From Hydrangea macrophylla (Eukaryota > Streptophyta > Magnoliopsida > Cornales > Hydrangeaceae), in the NCBI GenBank assembly GCA_033977485.1, contig CM066988.1, positions 75,569,169 to 75,633,168 of the forward strand: a stretch of 64,000 nt of DNA. The letters are read 5' to 3'. Of the stretch, positions 22,745-35,300 are shown piece by piece (position 1 is the first letter of the stretch; every line of letters starts with the position of its first letter). The translations under genes and the position numbers were made by a program. The notes beneath the pieces were generated by a model. It did no database searches, was not told the DNA's origin, and saw nothing but the letters and a program-made list of their open reading frames with translations.

Positions 22745-22885
22745 CTTTACAAAGACCTCGGGCCTAACCCTGAGGTATACAAGGACCTCGGACCTAACCT
22801 CGAGGCATCCAAAGACCTTGGGCCTAACCCCGAGGTATCCAAAGACCTCGTGCCTAACCTCGCGTCGACCAAAGACCACTGTTAA
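22745..22885 (+). repeat. 30-bp tandem repeat
   Basis: At least four copies of GACCTCGGACCTAACCTCGA followed by GGCATCCAAA, with single-base variants, at 30-bp spacing. Lies in the untranslated 3' part of the outer element. Confidence 0.85.
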
Positions 22886-23490
22886 GCAGTTGGCAAAAGA
22901 CCTCGAATTTACCCCCGGGGAACCGACTTCGCTTAGGTCCAACCGACGATGGGGGCAAACCCCCTAGGTGGCTGATGATGGCAAGTTTCAAAAGACCCTG
23001 CAACCACCATGTTCCAGCTCGGTTACCTGCAGTCATAGCCTCTGTAAGACCCTTATCTTAGCGAAAGCTTGGGGGGCAAGACGGCACAGTGCACTAAACA
23101 GGCAATCACACCGGGTATCTACAGGCCTCGCGGATAACCAAGTCAAAATCTTGGACAACCCGAGCACCTACAGTACTCAGAGTTATTAACACCACTTAGG
23201 TCCAAACCGACGATAGAGGTGACTAAAATCTCTTAGGTTGGCCCATGATAGAGGAGCAAAAAGGACCCTACAGCGACATGCTCTAGGTCAGCTCCACCAA
23301 CATGGTGAAGCTCTTCTCCCAATAGTCTTGACGAAGACTGGCTGGGCGAAAGACCACCATCCTAGGGAGTTAACATAAAAGGACCCTAAAGCAATACTTT
23401 TTAGGTCGGCTTTTCCAACATGATCAAATTCTTTTGCCTACAACCTTGACGAAGGTTTGCGGGTAGAAGATAACCATCCTGGGAGCTAAT
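22886..23490 (+). other. Outer element 3' non-coding region
   Basis: GC-richer retroelement DNA with loosely repeated words (AACCGACGAT, TTAGGTC, CTTGACGAAG). No protein motif of gag, pol or env seen. Confidence 0.5.
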
Positions 23491-23700
23491 GCATTCAAAG
23501 ACTCCGAAGTAGGCCGAGTGTCAACTCTCGGTCACTTACCGAGCATTCAAAGACTCTGAAGTAGGCCGAGTCTCAACTCTCGGTCACTTCCCAAGCATTT
23601 AAAGACTCCAAATTAGGCAGGGTCTCAACTCCCGGTCAATTCCCGAGTACTTAAGGGTCCCGAGCTAGGCTGAGTCTCAACTCTCAGCCAGCTCCTGAGG
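23491..23700 (+). repeat. 52-bp tandem repeat
   Basis: GCATTCAAAGACTCCGAAGT followed by AGGCCGAGTGTCAACTCTCG, GTCACTTACCGA repeats at 23491, 23543 and 23595, with a decayed fourth copy. Within each unit CCGAG and CTCGG are inverted. Confidence 0.85.
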
Positions 23701-23800
23701 ACTCACTAGTCTCAGAAGCCCTAAGGCAGCTTCCCCGAGCACTTAGACTGGTATCAGGAAGATTTTCAAACTTGCCCCGATATAGCATCCAGCCAACCTT

Positions 23801-23816
23801 GGAAATGAGGGGCAAC
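23801..23816 (+). other. Polypurine tract of outer element
   Basis: GGAAATGAGGGGCAAC sits directly before the 3' LTR. It resembles the PPT of the inner element and fixes plus orientation. Confidence 0.75.
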
Positions 23817-24439
23817 TGACACACCCAAAATCAGCCTATGCCTGAGCGATTCTATTCTGCAACTACTGACAAGCATCATTCTGAGCGGTTTGGTCCACCT
23901 GATGCCTCCCAAGCAGTTAATCCAGGACCCGGCCAATAGGTCGAGAAGACCGCACAGGCACATCCCACTGCAGGAACAACTCATCCGGGCCCACAGGCAT
24001 GATCCCGAGCATTCTGAGCAGTTTTCTACTCAAGCTAGAAGACTAATGGAAAGTGTAAACTATTTCCTAATCCAATTAGGAAAACCCTACAATTAATGCC
24101 AATCTATGTCAATTGGATTATGTTTCCTTTTCCTTGTACGAGTAGGTCTCTCACATCTATAAAAGAGTCCTCTCACCCCCCATTGATGGGGCCGACTTTT
24201 CAGTCTACCCAGCATCCCTATAGCATTCGTCAACATGCCCGGCCGGCCTACGGTAGCTCCAGACTTGTTGGTTCACCACAGGCCCCCGACTCTTTTATAG
24301 TATAGTGAACGTGCTCAAACACACCCGTGGACGTAGGTTCCTTCATTAACAGGGTCGAACCACATACAAAAAACTAGTCTCTCACTCTCTCTCCCCTTAC
24401 ATTGCTTTAATTTACTTTAACCAATTTTTGGCATCATCA
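23817..24439 (+). repeat. 3' LTR of outer Gypsy element
   Basis: Same 623-bp length and termini as 7327-7949, followed by the target duplication GTATA. TATA motif at 24158-24165. Confidence 0.92.
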
Positions 24440-24739
24440 GTATATATATATTGATAGATATATAATACATAGAGAGATGTAGGTAGATTCAAGACTTAGA
24501 ACTTCAAATCTCAATCTCTACTGACGAATTTACAGTTATTTTCATTACATAGGTATGTTTGATATTTTTATTTTGTTTAGCCTTCTATCTTTTCTAAGAA
24601 AATATGCATATTTGCGTATATTGAGCCACACTTGTGTTACAGTGTGTTCTACACCCCCAAACACCTAGACATATGCATGGTTTTTTTTTTGGCCATGTTT
24701 GTTCTACTTTTCAAATTTATCAATGCACTAGTTTGTTAA

Positions 24740-25215
24740 ATTTATCAAAACTTTGTTTATGAAGATCTCAAAATGTATTTTTCGAAATTTCTCAAACAAT
24801 TTTCTTAAAAAATTAGCATTTTGAACACTTTGTAAAATTTCTACAATGGTTTTCTAGAAAATATAGCATTTTTAAATACCTTTTGAAATTTCTCAAAAAA
24901 AAAAAATTCGAAAAAATCAACATTTTGAACATTGTGTGGAATTTCTTTGTCGCTTTTTTGGGAAAACTAGCATTTTGAACAATTTGTGAATTTTCTCAAA
25001 CAGCTTTATGGAAAATACAACATTTTTAAACACATTGTGAAAAATATTTTGAACACTCTGTGGAATTTGTCAACCACTTTTGTGAAAAAATTAGCATTTT
25101 GAACACTTTGTGACTGCTCTAAAATAATTTTATGGAAAACACATTATATTTAACACATTGTGAAATTTCTCAAATAATTTTCTGGGAAAATCAAAATTTT
25201 GAACACTTTATGATT
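24740..25215. repeat. Degenerate tandem repeat, about 60-65 bp
   Basis: Repeated order of CATTTTGAACA, CTTTGTGAAATTTCTC, AAA and TTTTCTGGAAAA through about eight diverged units. Non-coding. The preceding 24440-24739 is AT-rich intergenic DNA. Confidence 0.7.
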
Positions 25216-25835
25216 TACTTAGATGCTCTGTTATTATTTTTTTTTTCCTGCAATGAAGGTGAAATATGAATGGAGAGTTACGAATTTGAAAAATGAGGAC
25301 GAAGATTGAGTTACAAAAGTTTTGAATTTAATATGGAGATATTTAAGAGATGTGTTTCTTGATATCCCTCTTTAATTGAGGGTATTTTGGACCAAAAAAA
25401 AGAGAGAGATGACCTTTTAATAGAACTATTTTAAACATCGACCTCTGGCCAAACAAGTTTCAAATTTTGGACTTATAACCAAAATACCCTTAAATCAATT
25501 GACAACCAAATTTGGGAACAATATTCTTTTGCTAAGACCAACTGATAGCATTATTTGAAATACGAATTTGAGAAATGTACTTTATAGTTTAAATATTGAG
25601 TAACTTAGTATTTAGTCCAATGTGGACACTTTTATTAAAAATAGATCCATTATATACGTCAACTTAAGAATTAGTCCCCCACCTAATTTGACGACTAAAA
25701 TAGTACTCCTATATAATAATTTGTAGAAATATCTATATCTATATATATGTATACACACACATAATATTTACTCTCCAAATTAAGGGTTTTGAATTTCAAA
25801 ACCCATACAACTATATATATATATAGAAAGAGAGA
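25216..25835. other. Intergenic / putative upstream region
   Basis: AT-rich with no gene. The distal part (25735-25835) has TATATATA runs and then purine-rich AGAAAGAGAGAGAAG, which could be promoter and leader of the small reading frame at 25870. Confidence 0.35.
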
Positions 25836-25869
25836 GAAGTCTCACAGAGAGAGAGAGAGAGAGAGAGAG
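25836..25869. repeat. (GA)n microsatellite
   Basis: A GA run ends one base before the ATG at 25870. GA/CT repeats are frequent in plant 5' leaders. Confidence 0.9.
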
Positions 25870-26073
25870 ATGTCGAAGAAGAAATCTTTGACCATGACGC
25901 TGAAGGACTTCCATGGCGGTTCGATTCCTTTCCAGTCTTCCTCTCCCTCTGCTCCTGGTGAATCTTCAAGTCCTGTGCATATTTGGATTTGTCGTCGATT
26001 GAAAGAGGCGGTGTTTGCTCTGAGATTTCGTCTGAAAGAAGGGGCTTCTTTGATTACTGCTATGATCAATTAG
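25870..26073 (+). CDS. Small protein with TMTLKDFHGGSIP start, probably a truncated gene copy
   Basis: A 67-residue frame starts MSKKKSLTMTLKDFHGGSIP, continues FQSSSPSAPGESSSPVHIWI and ends with TAG at 26071-26073. I chose this ATG because it immediately follows the GA-rich leader and gives the conserved start; an upstream in-frame start would only add translated (GA)n. From memory, plant proteins of unsettled function begin with nearly the same words, TMTLKDFHGGSIPSDLPLPS, and are several times longer. Here the match stops after about 30 residues and the rest (CRRLKEAVFALRFRLKEG) is unlike it. It may be exon 1 read into an intron, a truncated duplicate or a young small gene. I claim no function. 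Codon use looks gene-like compared with its neighbours. Confidence 0.5.
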   Translation: MSKKKSLTMTLKDFHGGSIPFQSSSPSAPGESSSPVHIWICRRLKEAVFALRFRLKEGASLITAMIN

Positions 26074-27077
26074 ATTCATCTGGAATCTATACAATTTATT
26101 TTTATATTTATTTTTTTATCTTTTTTTTTTAAAAAAATTCGTATTTGCAAAAAAGAAAATTCTATTTTTTTGTACTTCCAGATTTGTTGTTTGAGTTAAA
26201 TATTAGGCCTTATTATTTTTATTTCACGGTTTCTGAAATTTAGGGCTTTGTGTTTGTTTGAGGATTTTTTGTTGAAGAGATATGGCGGCAGTGTATTATA
26301 AGTTTAAAAGTGTAAAAGATTACGGCTCGATTTCAATCGACGGTCAATTCATATCATTCTGTGGATAAAATTCTCGCCGATTTGTGAGAAAAATTCAAAT
26401 TGAGAAAAATTGTCGAAGAACAAAGTGAGAAATTTCTCACTGCTGACTAAGAAATTTCCTAATATACTGTTGACAAAGTGGGAAATTTATCACCTTTTTA
26501 TTGACGAATTTCTCACAATACTATACCTTAACACAAGATGAGAATTTCTCACTAAAATTAAACTCATCATATTTTCAATTTAGAACAAATTTGAATCCAT
26601 TAACTCCTTGATTTAGCCACGCATACACACAACAGATAATGGTGAGTAAAAAAGGGAAAATCCCTTGTTTTAAGGGATTGTTATCCCCTTAATAGCTAAT
26701 GCACATATCTTCAGTTACCATACACAACAATATCTATATTTTATATATACCATACACAACAATATCTATATTTTATATACACACGCATATATATATCAAT
26801 TTCTATGTCAATTTCGCTGAAAAGATATACAAAGAAAGATATTTAATACATTCCCACGATTTAAGCATCCAAAATCAATTACCATAAAAATCTGATGCAG
26901 TTATCTTATTTGAAATAGTTCAAAGTGACAAAAACTGCCGAAGCAACAGAGTGAGAAATTTCTCACTGTTTGACTGAGACAATTTCTAATATGCTATTGA
27001 CGTAGTAAGAAATTTCTCACTTTTTTTATTAACGAATTTCTCACAATACCATACCTTAACACAAAATTCTCATGCTA
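26074..27077. repeat. AT-rich DNA with duplicated GAGAAATTTCTC block
   Basis: A block at about 26395-26545 (AAAGTGAGAAATTTCTCACT, then TTTCCTAATATACTGTTGAC, ACGAATTTCTCACAATAC, TATACCTTAACACAA) recurs diverged at about 26935-27070. Each contains self-complementary GTGAGAAATTTCTCAC-like words. Between them CCATACACAACAATATCTAT is a two-copy 32-bp tandem repeat (26717-26780). The block continues after the LTR insertion at 42528 (GATGAGAATTTCTCAC), so 27077 and 42528 were probably once adjacent. Confidence 0.65.
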
Positions 27078-28425
27078 TGTAACACCCGTTCCCGGGAAAA
27101 AAGTTTTAACTATCTCATAATATGTATTAATTAATATTAATTAGTGTAAATGGTGGATTAATGGGAGACTTTGGACTCGCCAATGAAAAGTGTTCAGTGA
27201 AGGACATAGTTGGAAAGTCCCTAATGGGTTAGGACAGGTATTGAGGTGGGACCCGATGAAGGGCCCAGATAATATAATTTGTATTTTTACAAGTTAAATG
27301 CATTTATATGATTAATTGAATACTTGTTTAAGTTGCTTTCATATTATATTGCTATACGTGTTAGTTTCTGGTACTAGTTTGGGTACCCTTCTAAGGGTAT
27401 AATTGAAAAGATTCATAAATGGTAGGTACAATAGCATCTTCACAAAATATTTGGGACCATGCGTGGGACCCATACGGGACTTAGACAAACACCCATGTAG
27501 ATAATTGTGTAGTTAATTGAATGTTTGGGAATATCATAATAAGAAGTTAGAAACTAGCAGGGGTGTAAATGTAAAAAAAGATCAAGACTTTGCCAAAACA
27601 CTTGCATGTGTTGTGTAGGTGTCATAAGAGGGAGGTTAGTCTCAAATTTTACAAAAATTTAAAGAGAAAAAGAGAGAGATGCCGAGAGAGAAAGACGAGC
27701 ACGAGACGCCGACGTCCAATTCACACCGTTCCGTCACCGTTCGTCGTCCGATTCGCAAACCGAAGCCGTATTCGGACTCGTGGAGGTGATATTCTTTACC
27801 CTTCTTTTACATTTGAATCGTTGGATTTTGGTAGCTTATTCTAATCGGTGACAAGATGTTGCCGAAAACTTGTAGGAATTACTCCGGAGTAGGATTTGGG
27901 CAAGAATTGTTAAAGAATTCGCTTGTTTGGAGTAAAATCTATAAGAGGTAAGTGACTCTAATCCATGGGCTGAATGTATTATTGTATTTAATTGTTACAA
28001 TTTATGATGTATTATGTTGACTATGATGTTAGTATGTTGACTTATGTGGGTTAAAGCATGATAGTATAAATTGGAAGTTTAATATGCCTGATTTTGCAAG
28101 GATTGCCATATTGAGATGATTATATGGTTATGTATTATGTGGGTTTATGTTGGTTCACCGTGGATTTACTCCATAATAAGGAGACGAGAAAAACCCAACG
28201 GTGTAAGGGTACTCACCACTTCATTGTGTAAAGGTGTGTAGGTGGCAACCCAGTTGTGGAAGGGTATGTAAGATGGTGTGATTTAGAGGTGCTATATGCA
28301 CATAAGAGAAAAGGCAAGAGCGACATCACGGTGAATTGATATTTAGTCTTTTGGAGACTAAATGATATGTTTATTGTTGACTTGTGCATTGAATATGACA
28401 TACACTCATACATGTGATTAGTTTT
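27078..28425 (+). repeat. Long LTR, left part (split by CACTA element)
   Basis: Starts TGTAACACCCGTTCCCGGG. Together with 41335-42527 it makes about 2.5 kb ending GGGGTGTGACA, with TGTAACACCC/GGGTGTGACA as inverted ends. A GA-rich patch (27660-27700) and a GC-rich stretch near 27705-27790 resemble the leader zones of the related LTR at 62501. No second LTR or internal region is in the window, so I call it a solo LTR. Flanking 5-mers (TGCTA and TTGAT) do not match. Confidence 0.6.
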
Positions 28426-28439
28426 CACTACAACAAAAA

Positions 28440-29150
28440 TGTATTTTGGTGACAAAATGATTTCGTCGCCAAAAGTCCATTTTTCGTCGCTAAAGGCTTT
28501 AGCGACGAAAAAAATTTCGTCGCCAATTTTGTCACCTTCGCCTTGTCGCAAAAGGCCGCTGGCGACGAAATTTATCTTTTGTCGCCATAGACAACAATGG
28601 CGAAGAAATAATTTCGTCGCTATTGATCACAATTTTCGTCGCCATTGATGCACATTTTGTCGCCAAAAGAGTCATTTTTTTGTAGTAATTTTGCATTAGC
28701 GACGAAAACATTTCATCACCAATTCATCATATGCAATGGCGATGAATTGTTTTTGTCGCCAATTCATTTTCAGCATATGCAATGGCGACAAAATAATTTT
28801 GTTGCCAAAGATATAAAATGGGTTGCTTGTATTAGCGACGAAAAAAGCTCGTCGCAAATTCATCATATGCAATGGCGACAAATTTTTTTCGTCGCCAATT
28901 CATTTTCAGCATATGCAATGGCAACGAAATAATTTTGTCGCCAAAGATATAAAATGGTTTTCTTGTATTAGCGACGAAAAAAGTTCGTCGCCAATTCATT
29001 TTCAGTGTATGCAATGGCGACGAAATAATTTTGTCGCCAAAGATATAAAATGGTTTGCTTGTATTAGGGACGAAAAAATTTTGTCACCAATTCATTTTCA
29101 TCATATGCAATGGCGACGAAATAATTTTGTCGCTAAAATTATATATTCTA
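28440..29150. repeat. Left CACTA subterminal repeat array
   Basis: Alternating inverted words GGCGACGAAA and TTTTGTCGCC/TTTCGTCGCC separated by short AT spacers. From 28690 these form a larger tandem unit containing TTCATTTTCAGCATATGCAA, AAAGATATAAAATGG and TTGCTTGTATTAGCGACGAA. In En/Spm such repeats bind the TNPA-type protein; that is family knowledge. Open frames here are repeat by-products. Confidence 0.9.
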
Positions 29151-29343
29151 GTAAATAAAATTATTTGAATATGCTATAATCCTGTTCGTTCCTGTTTATG
29201 ACAATAATTTTCAAAACCAAAAGAGACAATCATATAAACATAAAAAGTCTCAATGTTTCTGAGTAATTTCATTAAACAACAAGAATTAATGCCATTAATT
29301 GTTCACGTACCCAACAAAAAAACTAAAGGTTAACAAAAGTATT

Positions 29344-29522
29344 AGCACATTGTTCACTACATAACAAATTGTTAGACTACATAACAAAAGTAACAAGATG
29401 TGTCCGACTATCTAACGATCCACCATATCCACAATATTGTTCACTACATAATAAATTGTTAAACTACATAACAAAAGCAACAAGATGGGCCCGCCTATCT
29501 ACCGATCCACCATATCCACACC
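29344..29522. repeat. 88-bp tandem duplication
   Basis: TTGTTCACTACATAACAAAT followed by CTACATAACAAAAG, AACAAGATG and CGATCCACCATATCCACA occurs twice (about 29350-29436 and 29438-29520), with a handful of substitutions. Lies between the left array and the transposase genes. Confidence 0.85.
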
Positions 29523-30002
29523 CAATCTGCATGAAACCAATTGAAAACATCAGTATCTTTTAAGTTAGTGAACGAACAGAAAATATGTGAAATATAAAGT
29601 AATTATAAGTTGAGTTTTTCTCGAACATAAGCTACAAATTGTCCTAAGTTATGGAATCTACCCCGGGAGTCAGTTATTCATTCTGTTTCTTCCTACAAGT
29701 CTATTTATTCATACCCACACAGGCGTACTACTCAATCAATCAAGAAAACAAACTATCTTACAACCAAACCACACAAAATATAGTAAATGCCACCACGCAG
29801 GTGTACTCGTTACGGTTTATAACCATAAATGGAAAGGAAAATATAACAAATGCCACCACGCAGGCGTTGTCGTTAGGGTTTACATGTATAACGCATGCTT
29901 GTAGTCACCAATATAACACATACCTCCAATCTTTGAAAGTAGTCACCAATAATGCACCCTCTAAATAGTTAATTTGCAAAAAAGTAATAAAGGTGGGGAT
30001 AA

Positions 30003-32183
30003 TTATAAGTAGTTAGATATAGTCACTGACCAAGAATTCCCACCGAGACTAGATGAGTTCCCTGGACCGTCATAACCTTTGTTGCACATCCAGTCCAACA
30101 TACTTCTCATATGCTCTTCCAACTTCTTAGTCTTCTCCTCCTCCAATCGAGCCTTCTCCTCCTCCAATCGAGCCTTTTCAGCCAACTGCTCATCGTTACT
30201 CTGGTTTGCAGCCTCTAATTGAAGAATCCTCTCCTCGAGATGGCTTACATGTTCACTTTTTTGAGTAGATGCAACAATGGTCTTAATGGAGGAAGCTCTA
30301 ATGCCAAGTCCTTTCAAGCAGCCCGATCTAGTACCAAAAGCCTTAACAGATAGCTCTATGGGTGTTGGTTGGGTCGCATTTGGTTGAGAGAGATGGTCTT
30401 CCCTTGCCTTTTTAATCTTCTCCTGTCAATTTACATACATATATATATATATATATTAAAAGATATTTAACACTCCAACTTACTGTCATTATTAAAGAAA
30501 TTATACTTACAAATTCGCTCTCGCACTCCGGATTTGCTCACCTATTCTTTTTGGCATTAAAGTGACAGTCACACCAAAACTCTTCAAAAACAACATCTTT
30601 ACCCTCATTATCTTCAACCTGAGACGTAAAGTTTGTATTAACAATTTAGAAACAAACTAAGTGCAATGGTAACAGATCTTTTGAAATGAAAGAATGCACA
30701 CCAGTTTATGAAGCCTAGCTGGAACTGATTTCGAGCCACATGAGTTATTCATCTTTACATGTGCTCGGTTAGCGGTGTTTATTACTGATTGGCGCTACAA
30801 AAATTAAAGAATAATAACATAACAAAAAAAATTAAGTGTAACATAATAAAGTTGTACATTAATGCTCGAGGCTCAACTTATAGAAACACATGTTACCTGA
30901 AATTCTGGAGTATTCCACTTCCTGTCAATAAATTGTATCCATTGCTGAAGTGTGACATTCTTTGGTGGGTGACTTCTAGCAAAAGGCTCACCCTTCTCAT
31001 TGACCAACTTTTGGTATTTCTTGTAATTTTTGGAGCTCCAATCGCTAAGTTACTTAGCTATCTTTGCATTCATAGCCTTATTCACATCAACCGGGTCTCC
31101 CCGTAACTCGAACTTATCCTGAAACAACCATATTATAGTATTTCACAAAGTAAATAAACAAGTGAATTAATATATCAACTATTTTAAATAAATTGTATTT
31201 CACAAAGTAAATAAACTAATAAATTGGTATAGCAACTACATTAAGGCATTGAATTATCGGCTCCGCAGAAGTGAAAGACACTTTAGACCATCGACGGACG
31301 CCCACATCTGCTAAATGTTGTCTGATCTCTATACCAGTGGCGGAGGCGAAAGCAGTTGCATACTTCCCCACCGGCTGCCTGAACTCGGGAGGGATTGGCA
31401 CAAGGAGCTTACCTTCCTTTTCAAAGCTGCGTTGAACCCCTATCCCTCGTGTAGCACCTCGCCTATTACTAGATCCTGTTACCACATAACATTGTTTTGG
31501 TTCATAATTGAACAAACGAATTTAGTTAAATTGTCCAATGATCACATTAGATTATGCTGCTATCTTACCAACGCTACTGCCCTGTGGCTCACTAGACGGA
31601 GTCTCCATCGAATCATCTAGAAGGTTGCCCCTCTCATCAACATGTTGTAAACTCACCTGATCAACACACAAGATACCCCGCTCAGGTATTGGATCCCTCT
31701 ATTGATCCGGTAATGAGACCGAAGGTTCTGAGTATGCAAGCCTCTTTCTGGGCGGCATCTCACTAACCTGAAACAGAATGCAATGGATATAAATATATAG
31801 CAATATCTTTCATCCAAAAATAAATAAGTTGCAGGCTTAAATTTTTAATTGTAGCAATTAAACATTGGTTACAAACCCAATAGAAAACAAACATATTATA
31901 CCTCGTGTACTAAAGAATCAGAGGAATCATCGTCACCATCACAATCACCCTCACCATCGGACGCTATATAGTCCTCGTCATATACAACATCCATACTTTT
32001 CTTGCCCTTCTTATTTGTGCAGTTTGGCCGAGTCGAACCAAAGTGAGATCTTGCCAATTTCTTACACCCCAAGGCTTTTAAAATGTCATTGTTCTTATTG
32101 ATATTTTTCTCTCTTAGCCTCTCATATGCAGTGTTTGCTGCTAAGTAACCCGGTTTGACCAATTTCTTGCCGTCTTTGGGCAT
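30003..32183 (-). pseudogene. Ptta/En/Spm (TNPA-like) transposase gene, decayed
   Basis: Multi-exon minus-strand gene. Exon 1 (32183 to about 31902) starts MPKDGKKLVKPGYLAANTAY and has an acidic end, with a donor after GAG. Later blocks read GATRGIGVQRSFEKEGKLLV, PIPPEFRQPVGKYATAFASA, TGIEIRQHLADVGVRRWSKV (about 31470-31270); DKFELRGDPVDVNKAMNAKI, then LSDWSSKNYKKYQKLVNEKG, EPFARSHPP (31120-30900); and a coiled-coil tail EERILQLEAANQSNDEQLAE, KARLEEEKARLEEEK, KKLEEHMRSMLDWM (30240-30060). This is the layout of plant Ptta/En/Spm proteins (Transposase_24), which bind subterminal repeats. Stops interrupt it (near 31705 in PDQ*RDP, near 31052 in AK*LSD, near 30540 in NR*ANP), each explicable by C-to-T at CAG, CAA or CGA. 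It follows the TNP2-like gene with a gap of about 160 bp. Confidence 0.85.
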
Positions 32184-32343
32184 TTTGCAAATATGAATCG
32201 TAACTTCACAGAATTAAAATTTAAAAATATAGAGGCATGCAAATGGAGAGTAAAGAAAATCTACAGATGTATACCAACAAACGGAATGCAAAGCAATAAT
32301 TATATTAAGACCATATGTCCACATCCATAATATAAAGAAAAAA

Positions 32344-35300
32344 CTACATTTCATAATCCATGTCGTTATCGATTTCATTATCTATATCAATATCCATATC
32401 ATTGTCTGAATCAATACGACGGTCATCTTCGACTTCGGCTTCGGCTCTGTCTTCGTCTTCGTCTTTGTCATCTCTGTCGTAATGTATATCGTTACTCATA
32501 TCAATATTCACGTCTGGAATGACCTTCGGTTCAACATCTTCCCTACAATATTGGACATCATTAACATCAAAGACAACTGGTATAAACTCAGTTGTTTCAT
32601 CTAGTTGGAATGCATCATAAGGTTCTTGCAAATCTCTAGGTTCTCCATCAACCATCTCTGGTACATCATACACACCTCTGTGTTGCACCCGTTGCATGAC
32701 TTTCCAAGGTTTACCAAATTTGGTATTGTTGAGGTAGAACACTTGTTTCGCGTGGCTAGGTAGTATAAAAGGGTCATTTTTGTACCACCGGCTAGTGTCA
32801 TCTATGCTTATGCAATGTGTATCAGTTTGGATTGTTTTTCTACGAGTGATACTGGTGTCGTACCATTCACATTGGAACAAAACAACTTTATTCTGAAGCA
32901 TGTACTCAAATTCCCAAACGTTACGCAAATGACCAAAATAGTCGTGCATTTGCATCTCGTGATCCCCTTCTACATGCACACCACTATTTTGGCTCTTACG
33001 ACGGTTATCAAGGTCTCTAGTATGGAATCTTACACCATTGATTATGCATCCTGAGTACAGTTTCACTAACACATTTGGCCGATTCGCCAATGACCAGAGT
33101 TGGTCAGTAACTTCTTTGGACCCCTCATATTTCATTGTATTGATCTACAAACACATGAAAAGCATAAAAGTTAATTATATATGTTGTATTGCTTTGTACA
33201 AGTTTAATAGTATTTGGAGTATTGCCAAATTGTGGATGTCTTACACGATCTCTGAACCATATAGGAAATTCTCGTTGCTGTATCTAGTTAATGTCGTGTC
33301 CATTTGGAATGTGTAACAAATTCTTGTGTTCCCTACTCAAAATAATATGAATAGTAAGTTATAAATAACTAATGGTATATTATTAATCAGTAATTGAGGA
33401 TACCACTTACTCCAAATATGGCTCCACCTCGGGGCTATTGAAGAGCAAGAACCAGTGAGCATTGTCAATAAATTCTTGTGAGAGATTAGGAGACCGTGAC
33501 ACTAAACCAATAGGACGGGCCACATCTGAGAAAACCATGATGCCCTCACTACGTTCACCACGATCTTCATTTCGTTCAGGTCTATCAAACACGGTTTCCA
33601 TCTCATCTAAATACATTGAACAAAAAGTAATACACTCCTTGACAATATAAGCCTCCGCAATTGAACCTTATGGACGAGCATGATTCGTAACATACCCTTT
33701 TAGAGTTCTGAGATACCTTAGGAAAAAGGAGTTGTAAAACCATTTATTAAATAGCATAATGGCATTGCAAACTATGGTAACTTTAGAGAAGAAAGAATTA
33801 CCTTTCGGGGGGGTACATCTACCGAAATTGCACAGGTCCTCCAAGCATGGCCTCACGTGGCAAATGAACCGCCAAATGGACCATCACAACGAAGAAAGCT
33901 GGAGGAAAGATCTTCTCGAGCTTGCAGAGTATGAGAACCATCCTCTCCTCTAGTTTTTTCCAAATCACTTAGCCTCAGTTGTGGATGTCTTACACGATCT
34001 CTGAACCATTTAGGAAATTCTCGTTGCTGTATCTGGTTAATGTCGTGTCCATTTGGAATGTGTAACAAATTCTTGTGTTCCCTACTCAAAATAATATGAA
34101 TAGTAAGTTATAAATAACTAATGAATAGTAAGTTATTAATAGTATTTGGAGTATTGCCAAATTATGGATGTCTTACACGATCTCTGAACCATTTAGGAAA
34201 TTCTCGTTGCTATATCTGGTTAATGTCGTGTCCATTTGGAATGTGTAACAAATTCTTGTGTTCCCTACTCAAAATAATATGAATAGTAAGTTATAAATAA
34301 CTAATGGTATATTATTAATCCGTAATTGAGGATACCACTTACTCCAAATATGGCTCCACCTCGGGGCTATTGAAGAGCAAGAACCAGTGAGCATAGTCAA
34401 TAAATTCTTGTGAGAGATTAGGAGACCGTGACACTAAACCAATAGGACGGGCCACGTCTGAGAAAACCATGATGCCCTCACTACGTTCACCACGATCTTC
34501 ATTTCGTTCAGGTCTATCAAACACGGTTTCCATCTCATCTAAATACATAGAACAAAAAGTAATACACTCCTTGACAATATAAGCCTCCGCAATTGAACCT
34601 TCTGGACGAGCATGATTCGTAACATACCCTTTTAGAGTGCCGAGATACCTTAGGAAAAAGGAGTTGTAAAACCATTTATTAAATAGCATAATGGCATTGC
34701 AAACTATGGTAACTTTAGAGAAGAAAGAATTACCTTTCGGGGGGTACATCCACCGAAATTGCACAGGTCCTCCAAGCATGGCCTCACGTGGAAAATGAAC
34801 CGCCAAATGGACCATCACATCGAAGAAAGCTGGAGGAAAGATCTTCTCGAGCTTACAGAGTATGAGAACTATCCACTCTTCTAGTTTTTCCAAATCACTT
34901 AGCCTTAGTTGTGAATGTCTTACACGATCTCTGAACCATTTAGGAAATTCTCGTTGCTGTATCTGGTTAATGTCGTGTCCATTTGGAATGTGTAACAAAT
35001 TCTTGTGTTCCCTACTCAAAATAATATGAATAGTAAGTTATAAATAACTAATGAATAGTAAGTTATTAATAGTATTTGGAGTATTGTCAAATTGTGGATG
35101 TCTTACACGATCTCTGAACCATTTAGGAAATTCTCGTTGCTGTATCTAGTTAATGTCGTGTCCATTTGGAATGTGTAACAAATTCTTGTGTTCCCTACTC
35201 AAAATAATATGAATAGTAAGTTATAAATAACTAATGGTATATTATTAATCAGTAATTGAGGATACCACTTACTCCAAATATGGCTCCACCTCGGGGCTAT

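Larger units (their letters stand above)
7327..24439 (+). mobile_element. Outer Ty3/Gypsy-type LTR retrotransposon, defective
   Basis: Two 623-bp direct LTRs (7327-7949 and 23817-24439) start TGACACACCC and end GCATCATCA. The element is flanked by the 5-bp duplication GTATA (7322-7326 and 24440-24444). Apart from the nested element at 7955-21152, its interior is only about 2.7 kb: a PBS-like site, a broken gag and tandem repeats, then a PPT. No protease, reverse transcriptase or integrase is seen, so it is non-autonomous or internally deleted. By eye the first 300 bases of the LTRs differ at roughly one position in ten, so the insertion is old. Confidence 0.92.

Noticed and set aside
28439..29158. 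Repeated peptides across both strands
   Set aside because: Produced by the CACTA subterminal array.
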